A DNA stretch of 12,941 nt from Fidelibacterota bacterium (GTDB lineage: Bacteria > Fidelibacterota > UBA2242 > JAFGTP01): the NCBI GenBank assembly GCA_021735285.1, contig JAIPHI010000066.1, positions 1 to 12,941 of the forward strand. Reading direction: 5' to 3'. Positions 1-6,099 of this stretch are shown in pieces (the first letter of the stretch is position 1; every line of letters starts with the position of its first letter). Both the position numbers and the translations under genes were made by a program. A model generated the notes under the pieces. It was given only the letters and a program-made list of their open reading frames with translations. It did no database searches and was not told where the DNA came from.

Positions 1-227
1 GTTGCTACCCATATATAACCATCTTTACCCTGAACGATTGAACTAATGCCTGTTTGCGATAAGCCATTATGGCTTTGCCAGACTTGATGACTATACTGGG
101 ATAAAGATTTTTGAAAAGAGTTCGCTAATATTACCACAGGAATACCAAATAATAAGAGAGCTATTAATCCAAAACAATATCTAAACAGTATAATATTTTT
201 AAATTTATTCATTAATTTAATTTTCAT
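1..227 (-). CDS. N-terminus of a two-component-regulator-propeller sensor protein (partial, runs off the left edge)
   Basis: An open frame of 75 codons starts at ATG 225-227 and has no stop before the window edge. The protein begins MKIKLMNKFKNII, followed by a hydrophobic segment (about residues 17-36, CFGLIALLLFGIPVVILANS) that is a signal peptide or membrane anchor. Next comes YSHQVWQSHNGLSQ, then ISSIVQGKDGYIWVAT. That pattern (HQVW, a DGL/NGLSQ-like turn, SIVQ, then DGYIW-V/G-T) is typical of the first blade of Reg_prop/Y_Y_Y periplasmic sensors, which usually continue into a histidine kinase, GGDEF or AraC output. The output domain lies outside the window, so the signalling type is unknown. 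A second in-frame ATG at 212 is a possible alternative start. Being next to a glycan-type operon fits a role in sensing its substrate, but that is inference. Confidence 0.8.
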   Translation of the reverse strand, partial: MKIKLMNKFKNIILFRYCFGLIALLLFGIPVVILANSFQKSLSQYSHQVWQSHNGLSQTGISSIVQGKDGYIWVA

Positions 228-349
228 TGAAAGGCCCCATCCATGAATTTTCTGGTTAAATTAAAATATTCGTACGGAACAATCAATGAAATACAATACC
301 TTCTGACTATTATTAAGCAAGATTTTTTTATGTCTCATTCCCCCCTACT

Positions 350-850
350 TTATTTTTCCAGGAGTGATACCCAATCTGCTAATCGTTTACCCAGGCGGTT
401 ACCGGATTTTCTTTCGGACTCACTCTGAGGTTTTCCGGCTACAACAGAACCGTAATGTAAAGTCATCTTTTTGTCAACATAATCGGTTACTCCAAACACC
501 AGAAAGCCATAATTGATCAAAATAGTTAAAATAGATTGACATGTAATTTCAGCACCACCGCCCCAGCCTCCGGATGAAGAAAAAGCACATCCAATCTTAC
601 CATCTATCTTACCCCAGAGTTCATCACCTAACTCATCCCAGAACTTTTTCATTTTCCAGGATACAATCCCCATATTTGTAGGTGAACCGACAGCGATCCC
701 ATCACACCAGATTATATCATCCTTATCTGCTTGCTGAATTGACTTTAACCTGATATCATGGTTTTGCGATTTGGCGCCGCTTGCCACATGCTCAGCCATC
801 TGCCGAATATTGCCAGTTGCGCTATCATAGAGAATAAGTATATGTCCCAT
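350..850 (-). CDS. Flavodoxin-like / WrbA-type FMN protein
   Basis: This is a 166-residue protein with the flavodoxin fold. The phosphate-binding loop is YDSATGNIRQMAE near residues 9-20 (S-x-T-G-x-I/T). A second FMN loop, GSPTNMGIVSWKMKKFWDE, lies around 55-73, and SSSGGWGGGAE around 91-101 is the WrbA/flavodoxin isoalloxazine-contact loop. It is shorter than E. coli WrbA (about 198 residues), so it could be a quinone reductase or a single-electron flavodoxin-like carrier in the cytoplasm. Its start lies 9 bases after the aldo/keto reductase stop, and the Shine-Dalgarno sequence overlaps that stop, so the two are probably translationally coupled. Lying downstream of a corrinoid-protein gene, it might supply electrons for corrinoid reactivation, as flavodoxin does for MetH in E. 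coli. That link is inference only. Confidence 0.85.
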   Translation of the reverse strand: MGHILILYDSATGNIRQMAEHVASGAKSQNHDIRLKSIQQADKDDIIWCDGIAVGSPTNMGIVSWKMKKFWDELGDELWGKIDGKIGCAFSSSGGWGGGAEITCQSILTILINYGFLVFGVTDYVDKKMTLHYGSVVAGKPQSESERKSGNRLGKRLADWVSLLEK

Positions 851-856
851 TTGATT

Positions 857-861
857 CCCTC
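857..861 (-). promoter_or_regulatory. Ribosome binding site of the flavodoxin-like gene
   Basis: GAGGG on the minus strand lies 6 bases before ATG 848-850 and overlaps the TGA stop (860-862) of the aldo/keto reductase. This arrangement favours translational coupling. Confidence 0.6.
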
Positions 862-1882
862 ATTTAAAATTTTCATTACGTTCTTTGCGAAAAATATCAA
901 AATACCACTGAGGATAGGGTTTATAAGGTTCGCTAATTTTGTCTAACGCCTGCATTTCATCAGACGTTAATTTTATTTCGCCGGCTTCTATATTTTCCTT
1001 TAACTGGGATGCATTTCTAACTCCTACAACTAAAGAAGTAAGGCCTTGTTTATGTAATGAATAACTCAAGGCTAATTGAGCAATCGTGATATTTTTATCC
1101 TGTGCCATTTCATCTAGTTCTTCAAGAATTTTGAACCCTTTGTTTTTGTCGAAAGGAAGAGCATCCTCAGGGCCTTTTAATCTGGAATTTTCAGGCCGCT
1201 TCTCATTATCACGATATTTCCCGGTAAGAAAACCACCATGCAATGGGCTCCACACCATAATACCCAGACCCTGATCTTCACAAAGTGGTATCAACTCCCA
1301 TTCTATATCTCTCCCTACTAAAGAATAATAGGCCTGAAGGCTAATAAATCTTTCCCATCCAAAATTATCCTGAATTGCTAAGGCTTTCATAAGATGCCAG
1401 GCACTAAAATTAGAACATCCGATATAACGAACTTTACCATTTCGTATTAATTGATCAAAAGCGCTCAATGATTCTTCTAAAGGCGTCATAAAATCAAAGG
1501 AATGAATTTGATATAGATCAATATAATCAGTATCTAGACGTTTCAAGCTTGCTTCACAGGCTTCAATTATTCTACGCCGTGAGAGTCCATCACTATTTGG
1601 ACCAGTTTTCATGCGAAAGCCACATTTGGTAGCAATTACTGTTTCCGAGCGCTTATCTTTAATGGCTTTACCCAACATTTTTTCAGAATTACCGTGTGAA
1701 TAAATATCTGCTGTATCAAAAAAATTGACGCCACTATCTAAGGCAAGATCAACTAACCTGTTAGCCTGTTTTTGATCGACATTGGCAATGTGAGACCAGC
1801 CATCCTTCCCTGTCAAAGACATAGCGCCAAAACACATTTCCGACACTTCTAATCCGGAATTACCTAAAAATTTATATTTCAT
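860..1882 (-). CDS. Aldo/keto reductase
   Basis: This is an NADPH-type aldo/keto reductase (TIM barrel), 340 residues from ATG 1882. The catalytic tetrad is visible: Asp56 (FFDTADIY), Tyr61 (IYSHGNSE), Lys86 (ATKCGF) and His127 (YQIHSFD). The barrel continues through VRYIGCSNFSAW near 151-162. The C-terminal VGVRNASQLKENIEA (about 287-301) is the usual cofactor-phosphate-binding end of the fold. It resembles the YajO/Tas-type group acting on sugars or small carbonyls; the substrate cannot be read from the sequence. An in-frame TTG at 1891 would add three residues (MDL), but the ATG fits the family's usual start (MKYKFLGNSGLEVS) better. It starts 20 bases after the solute-binding-protein stop and sits in the same operon. 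In a glycan operon it could reduce or oxidise an unusual sugar. Confidence 0.9.
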   Translation of the reverse strand: MKYKFLGNSGLEVSEMCFGAMSLTGKDGWSHIANVDQKQANRLVDLALDSGVNFFDTADIYSHGNSEKMLGKAIKDKRSETVIATKCGFRMKTGPNSDGLSRRRIIEACEASLKRLDTDYIDLYQIHSFDFMTPLEESLSAFDQLIRNGKVRYIGCSNFSAWHLMKALAIQDNFGWERFISLQAYYSLVGRDIEWELIPLCEDQGLGIMVWSPLHGGFLTGKYRDNEKRPENSRLKGPEDALPFDKNKGFKILEELDEMAQDKNITIAQLALSYSLHKQGLTSLVVGVRNASQLKENIEAGEIKLTSDEMQALDKISEPYKPYPQWYFDIFRKERNENFK

Positions 1883-1902
1883 AAGATCCAACCTGTTGTT
1901 GT

Positions 1903-3264
1903 TTATTCATTAAAAAGTAAATTTGTTTTTTTAGCCGCCTCATCAAGCGCTATTTTTGGCAGTATCCCACCCTTTATAGATTTTTCAATTGCTTCTGCCA
2001 GATTCTGATTAAATTCTACTCGATTTTCAGCCGGCAATAATCGGGTGCGAGCATTATAGGACTGCTGTACAAAAGCTTTATATTTGGGATGAGTATCCAG
2101 ATAGGAGTTATATTTTCGATCCTGTAAGACACTTTCTCTGGTGGGTAAATATCCTGACCGCATCGCAAACCTGGCCTGGATATCTGTTCGCAAAAACCAC
2201 TTGATGAACTGCCAGGCTTCTTCAGAATATTTAGTTTGTTTGAAAATCACCAGATATTCTCCGGATAAATAGGTCATATTACCAGCCTGGCCAGCTGGTA
2301 AAGGCGCCACTTCCCATTCAAAATCTGTTATACTTCGATAGCGAGGTAGATTCCAGGGTCCATCCAGGATCATAGCAACTGATTGGGCATAAAATCCCAT
2401 ATCATGAGCTAAGGAAAAGCTCTGAAACTCCTGCATTTCATATAGGTCTTTCCAGAATTGGAGAGCATCTATACCTGCCTGACTATTATATAGGGCTTCG
2501 GTTCTGCTGCTATTCATCAACTCCCCGCCTGCCTGCCACAAAAACGGCGTCCATTGCAACACCATCCAGATATTATACGGGCCCGAAGCAGAAAAAACCG
2601 GAATATATAAGCCATATTGGTCCAGATTACCATCCTGGTCTTTATCTTTTGTCAATCTTTTCACATAATATTCAAGTTCCTCCCAATTCGCCGGAGCCCT
2701 CCGGGTTGATAGACCTGCCTTTTGAAAAAGGTCTCTATTATATACAAGTGCAAGTGTGGTGGCATCCATTGGTAAACCAAATATCTTTTCTTCAAATGTC
2801 ACCGGAGATAAAAGGCCAGTTAATATATCCTTTAATATATCTTCGGAAAAAGAAGAATCCTTCTCTATAAAACTATCAAGATCATGTACAGCATCCATTT
2901 TGACTAATTTATCAACAAAATCCGCATGCACCCAGGCTATATCCGGCAACGTATTACTCTGAGCAGCCGTAATCAATTTTTGAACTAATGCATCACCAGT
3001 GGGCACATATTGTTCATTAATATGAATATCATAATTCTCTTTTTCAAACTCATTTACTGTTGTCTTGAGAGCACTATAAGTAGAAGCTACAAAACTGTGC
3101 CAGAATCGTATTTCAACATCCATATCCTCCTGACTCTCACTGCATGAGTGAAATAAAATCATATTGAGCAATAACAATATTAATAATCCGGGCCTGATAA
3201 TATTTTGCGATATATAGCGAAGATCAGACTTTATGATAAAGATGCCCCTCTCGCTTTTTTCCAT
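1903..3264 (-). CDS. Extracellular solute-binding lipoprotein of a sugar-type ABC transporter
   Basis: This is a family-1 (MalE-like) solute-binding protein of 453 residues from ATG 3264. The N-terminus ends in a hydrophobic run (LLILLLLNMILFHSC) with a lipobox-like LFHSC, so Cys41 would be the lipidated residue. The mature part has the typical order: IRFWHSF, FEKENYDI, LPDIAWVHADF, GLPMDATTLALVYNRDLFQKAG (about 163-184), PANWEEL, AMILDGPWNLPRY, then PLPAGQAGN and a C-terminal FMRSGYLPT-like segment (AMRSGYLPTRES). The frame is open further upstream to GTG 3330, deep inside the cupin gene. ATG 3264 still overlaps the cupin by 41 bases and has no clear Shine-Dalgarno sequence, so the true start may lie nearer the hydrophobic run. 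No permease or ATPase gene lies next to it. It probably binds oligosaccharides released by the upstream glycosidases. Confidence 0.88.
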   Translation of the reverse strand: MEKSERGIFIIKSDLRYISQNIIRPGLLILLLLNMILFHSCSESQEDMDVEIRFWHSFVASTYSALKTTVNEFEKENYDIHINEQYVPTGDALVQKLITAAQSNTLPDIAWVHADFVDKLVKMDAVHDLDSFIEKDSSFSEDILKDILTGLLSPVTFEEKIFGLPMDATTLALVYNRDLFQKAGLSTRRAPANWEELEYYVKRLTKDKDQDGNLDQYGLYIPVFSASGPYNIWMVLQWTPFLWQAGGELMNSSRTEALYNSQAGIDALQFWKDLYEMQEFQSFSLAHDMGFYAQSVAMILDGPWNLPRYRSITDFEWEVAPLPAGQAGNMTYLSGEYLVIFKQTKYSEEAWQFIKWFLRTDIQARFAMRSGYLPTRESVLQDRKYNSYLDTHPKYKAFVQQSYNARTRLLPAENRVEFNQNLAEAIEKSIKGGILPKIALDEAAKKTNLLFNE

Positions 3265-3820
3265 ATAATGTAGTTTCAAACCAAACTCCATTAAGAGGTT
3301 CTTCCACACGGGGAATGTCGTGGTGATCACCTCTTTTAGTAGCGATACATGCTCCCGGTGCTAATTGATAAACAGTACCTTCAGAAACAGCTTTTCCTCT
3401 TCCTTCAACTATTATCCAGTATTCATCACAATCATGGAAATGATTATCGAATTTTGTATTGCGGGAATAATCAACAGGGTCGCCAGAATTTTTCGGACTG
3501 ATACTTCTATTTAACTCAAAAACACCTCTGGTCCCGGTTTCAGAACTCCACTTCCCACCAATTATCACAATGGTAACTGGTAGTGAAACAGGAATTATTT
3601 TATATTTATTGGTAATGATCTTGAAATGTTCACCGGCTTTTGCAGAGACTTTATTATCCTTAAATTCAAAGCGGCTTTCTCCCTCAATAACAAACATAAC
3701 TTCCTTGGGAGTAGTTTTCTTGCGATAAACAGGATTGTCAGATTTCAATCTCTCTATTTGATAAAATTCAACCTCAGCCCACTCAGGGAATTCCTGCTTA
3801 TCCATTTGTATCAGAGGCAT
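3224..3820 (-). CDS. Bicupin-type protein with one intact metal site
   Basis: This 198-residue protein carries two cupin beta-barrels in tandem. The N-terminal barrel (about 36-90, VMFVIEGESRFEF then AGEHFKI) keeps the fold pattern but lacks the paired histidines of a metal site. The C-terminal barrel (about 125-185) has the classic set: His127 and His129 (NHFHDCDEYW), Glu133, and a later His166/His167 (GDHHDIP), so it probably binds a divalent metal. Cupins of this kind include sugar isomerases, epimerases and small sensor proteins; the reaction cannot be read here. The gene starts 2 bases after the stop of the corrinoid-protein gene and its 3' end overlaps the solute-binding-protein gene, so it belongs to the mtaBC transcript. 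A role in handling the sugar or the methylated substrate is inference. Confidence 0.75.
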   Translation of the reverse strand: MPLIQMDKQEFPEWAEVEFYQIERLKSDNPVYRKKTTPKEVMFVIEGESRFEFKDNKVSAKAGEHFKIITNKYKIIPVSLPVTIVIIGGKWSSETGTRGVFELNRSISPKNSGDPVDYSRNTKFDNHFHDCDEYWIIVEGRGKAVSEGTVYQLAPGACIATKRGDHHDIPRVEEPLNGVWFETTLYGKKREGHLYHKV

Positions 3821-3822
3821 TT

Positions 3823-4503
3823 TTATTGCTTCTCACTCTTTAACAAATTCTTTACCAGACCTACGACTTCACCTGCATTATTAGATTGGCCCTCAGCGCC
3901 AATGTCATCGGCAAATTTTTTGGTAATGGGTGCACCTCCGATAATAATTTTATTATCTAACCCTTCTGATCTTATAAGTTTTATTGTTTTTCGCATATTT
4001 TCCATAGTTGTGGTCAATAAGGCCGACATTCCAATTATTGCATCGGGATTTTCTTTAGCGTTCTCAATGAATTTTTCAGGATCTACATCAACGCCAAGAT
4101 CAATTACTTCAAATCCGCCCCCTTCCAGCATCATCCCTACCAAATTTTTACCGATATCATGCATATCCCCCTGAACAGTTCCCATTATCACAGTTCCAAC
4201 TTTTTGGGAAGGTTCTTTCACCAGAAGTGGCTCCAGCATGTTTAACCCACCTTTCATAGCCTTGGCTGAGATCATCATTTCAGGAACAAAATACTCCCCC
4301 GAAGAGAACTTCTCACCAACAATATTCATTCCACCAATTAAACCTTCATTCAAAATAGTTTTCAACTCTATATCTTCTTCCAATGCTTTTTCTATCAGGT
4401 CTTTAACCCCGGGTTGCCCAACCATATCCGGAGGATAGGGAGCGTCAGCATCAAGATGACCTTTTATCACTGCATTCTTTAATTCTTCCATTATACTCAT
4501 CAT
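3823..4503 (-). CDS. mtaC: MtaC-like methanol corrinoid protein
   Basis: This is a cobalamin (corrinoid) carrier of 226 residues. An N-terminal helical cap (about 1-90, with LNEGLIGGMNIVGEKFSSGEYFVPEM) is followed by a B12-binding Rossmann domain. The key motif is DMHDIG (Asp113, His115, Gly118), whose His is the lower cobalt ligand. MSALLTTTM (about 159-167) and IIIGGAPIT (about 186-194) complete the cofactor pocket. It would accept the methyl group from the MtaB partner on Co(I), then pass it to a downstream methyltransferase. It lies 41 bases after mtaB, the same order as in known mtaCB or mtaBC units. Three in-frame ATGs open the gene (4503, 4500, 4491). The Shine-Dalgarno sequence sits 4 bases before the first and 7 before the second, so 4500 is an equally good start. 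Related MttC or MtbC proteins are the alternative; the MtaB-type neighbour favours MtaC. Confidence 0.88.
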   Translation of the reverse strand: MMSIMEELKNAVIKGHLDADAPYPPDMVGQPGVKDLIEKALEEDIELKTILNEGLIGGMNIVGEKFSSGEYFVPEMMISAKAMKGGLNMLEPLLVKEPSQKVGTVIMGTVQGDMHDIGKNLVGMMLEGGGFEVIDLGVDVDPEKFIENAKENPDAIIGMSALLTTTMENMRKTIKLIRSEGLDNKIIIGGAPITKKFADDIGAEGQSNNAGEVVGLVKNLLKSEKQ

Positions 4504-4507
4504 GTAA

Positions 4508-4512
4508 CTCCT
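4508..4512 (-). promoter_or_regulatory. Ribosome binding site of the mtaC-like gene
   Basis: AGGAG on the minus strand is the strongest Shine-Dalgarno match seen in the window. It is 4 bases before ATG 4503 and 7 bases before ATG 4500; the second spacing is closer to optimal. Confidence 0.65.
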
Positions 4513-4544
4513 ATTTATTTTCTAAAATTATACAAACTTTAAAA

Positions 4545-5933
4545 TTATAAACCATACTCTTCAGGTAAAAATTTATTTGCCAAAGGGCCGGATTTGATAT
4601 TTTCCAGTAATTGTGATTCATCTTCAGGGATAGTCTCCAGTTGAGTTTTCATTAATCCCAGCCAGCGTATATCCCCCTTATTTAAATTAAGTTCCTTATT
4701 ATTATAGGCTTGCTCGATTATTTTAACTGTTTCCCGAGCTGATTGAATCGTCATAGCCAGTGGAGTTTCGCATTTTACTAATTTTTCCGCAATTCTAATA
4801 ACCACTTCAGGGCTTAGAACATAAGCTTGTGGATCGAGGTGAAGGTCACTTTCTATCAACATTTTACGATAATTCTCAGAGTAATCATTTCCGGCCTCGA
4901 TAGCAGTATTATAGAGACGACAATCATATATAAGTTGTTCCAAAGAAACAACCGGAGCATTAGCACTTAAAAGTCGTACATTCTGGACCGATTCATTACT
5001 CCATACATCACAACAAGCCCCAGCAATATTACCGACTGTACTTAAATGAGCACAGGCACTCGAGCGACCTTCCATCGAAATTGGTATTCCGCATAAGGCC
5101 TTCAGATAGGGACCTTCATAAGCACAATCTTTTGTCGGACCCACAGCCCCCTCCAGATGTCCTTGTAAGGTTCGAGCTACAGAAGCTACCCGATCAACTG
5201 CTGCTAATACCCGGGGGATCATTTTCTTTTCTGCCAGGACCATAGCAGTATTTGCAAACCCACAGGCTGTATCTCCAGCAGGAATGACATTATATTTGTT
5301 AGCAATATCTACAATGTGACTCCATAAAAATTTCATGTCCCGGGCTCCAAGGCTTCCCAGAGCAAATATTAGCCCTGCTAGATCACCCTGCATCAAGGCT
5401 TCATCATGAATTTCTTTTCCACCGGTTGACTCAATAGACAACATATCAGCGCCAGCTTCTGCACACAACTCGAAAGAGCGATAGGTTTTATCCCAAAACT
5501 TGCCATTACGCATGCGGGGTGGACGCTCAGCATCGCGAACATCGACCGGAGTCACCCGAAGAGCCGAACGTAAACCATCCTTTTCATAATAATTGTCTAG
5601 AGTATTTCGCAATATTTGAGTTATTTCGGCTCCCCATTGTGGATTCAACGTCATGGGTGGTAAAAGTTCAAATTCAACAACAATACCTGATGTTTCCAGA
5701 ACCACTGCTCGCTGGCAGATTTCCTCGATTATAGTACTATATTGGTTGCGAACTTCCTGCCATGTATCCTCCTCGACAGTCATGGAGGGTAGCGTAAAGT
5801 TGATCTCGGGATATACCTGTCCACCTCCAATTACCAGGCCTTTCCCACATTCTACAGGATGAGGGGCTTTGCCAAAGGTTAAATCATTCTCATCAGAAAT
5901 TACAAGTTGCTTAATTTTCCTATTTTGTTTCAT
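4545..5933 (-). CDS. mtaB: MtaB-like methanol:corrinoid methyltransferase
   Basis: This 462-residue protein is about the length of archaeal MtaB. The zinc ligands known from Methanosarcina barkeri MtaB (Glu164, Cys220, Cys269) have visible counterparts at Glu168 (SIESTGGKE), Cys224 (PAGDTACGFANTAM) and Cys270 (GPTKDCAYEGP). The N-terminal FGKAPHPVECGKGLVIGGG and the RMRNGKFWDKTYRSFE segment also fit the family. The reaction would be methyl transfer from methanol to the cobalt of the neighbouring MtaC-like protein, in the cytoplasm. Because the bacterial subfamily has diverged, a methanol-like methyl donor such as an O-methyl compound cannot be excluded. It is the first gene of its block, behind a 166-bp gap with a likely promoter and a palindrome. 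GGAG lies 8 bases before the ATG. All catalytic residues are present, so I take it as functional. Confidence 0.9.
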   Translation of the reverse strand: MKQNRKIKQLVISDENDLTFGKAPHPVECGKGLVIGGGQVYPEINFTLPSMTVEEDTWQEVRNQYSTIIEEICQRAVVLETSGIVVEFELLPPMTLNPQWGAEITQILRNTLDNYYEKDGLRSALRVTPVDVRDAERPPRMRNGKFWDKTYRSFELCAEAGADMLSIESTGGKEIHDEALMQGDLAGLIFALGSLGARDMKFLWSHIVDIANKYNVIPAGDTACGFANTAMVLAEKKMIPRVLAAVDRVASVARTLQGHLEGAVGPTKDCAYEGPYLKALCGIPISMEGRSSACAHLSTVGNIAGACCDVWSNESVQNVRLLSANAPVVSLEQLIYDCRLYNTAIEAGNDYSENYRKMLIESDLHLDPQAYVLSPEVVIRIAEKLVKCETPLAMTIQSARETVKIIEQAYNNKELNLNKGDIRWLGLMKTQLETIPEDESQLLENIKSGPLANKFLPEEYGL

Positions 5934-5941
5934 TAGTATTG

Positions 5942-5945
5942 CTCC
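5942..5945 (-). promoter_or_regulatory. Ribosome binding site of the mtaB-like gene
   Basis: GGAG on the minus strand lies 8 bases before ATG 5931-5933 and supports that start. Confidence 0.5.
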
Positions 5946-6000
5946 AATTTTTATATTTTATATTTTTCTTTAGTGAATTTCTGACCTGTCATCTCTCTAT

Positions 6001-6028
6001 ATATTATTAATTAGCAAACTTTTGTAAA
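6001..6028 (-). promoter_or_regulatory. Candidate promoter of the mtaB-mtaC block
   Basis: In the 166-bp gap before mtaB the minus strand reads TTTACA (6023-6028), a 16-base spacer, then TAATAT (6001-6006). These match a housekeeping sigma-factor promoter at 5/6 and 4/6 positions. The whole gap is AT-rich, so chance matches are likely; the evidence is position and spacing only. The leader to the mtaB start would be about 60 bases. Confidence 0.35.
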
Positions 6029-6040
6029 AAGATTAATGTT

Positions 6041-6053
6041 ATCCTATTAGGAT
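6041..6053. promoter_or_regulatory. Perfect 13-bp palindrome, candidate operator
   Basis: ATCCTATTAGGAT is an inverted repeat with 6-base arms around one central base. It lies in the gap between the GH2 and mtaB genes, 12 bases upstream of the candidate -35 element. Size and position suit a dimeric transcription factor, most simply an activator of the mtaB block. I saw no second copy elsewhere in the window. It is too short and AT-rich for a terminator hairpin and has no T-run after it. Confidence 0.4.
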
Positions 6054-6099
6054 TCTAAAATTAAATTTCTCGATTTCTCTATTTTATTTTTATTGAGAT

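Noticed and set aside
261..338. A 25-codon minus-strand ORF (MRHKKILLNN...) directly after a GGGGGG run, in the gap between the flavodoxin-like and sensor genes
   Set aside because: The G-run is only about one base from the ATG, too close for a ribosome binding site, and the peptide has no recognisable feature. The gap is AT-rich, where such ORFs arise by chance.
3265..3330. Longer solute-binding protein starting at GTG 3330
   Set aside because: It would place 107 bases inside the cupin gene and add 22 residues before an already long N-region, unlike normal lipoprotein signals.
5934..6099. Cobalamin riboswitch upstream of mtaB
   Set aside because: A B12-linked gene made this worth checking, but the 166-bp gap is short for the class, lacks a recognisable B12 box (GCCACTG-like) and is nearly all A/T.
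6054..6099. Rho-independent terminator after the GH2 gene
   Set aside because: There are partial A/T-rich repeats (AGAAATCGAGAAATTT) but no GC-containing stem followed by a T-run.
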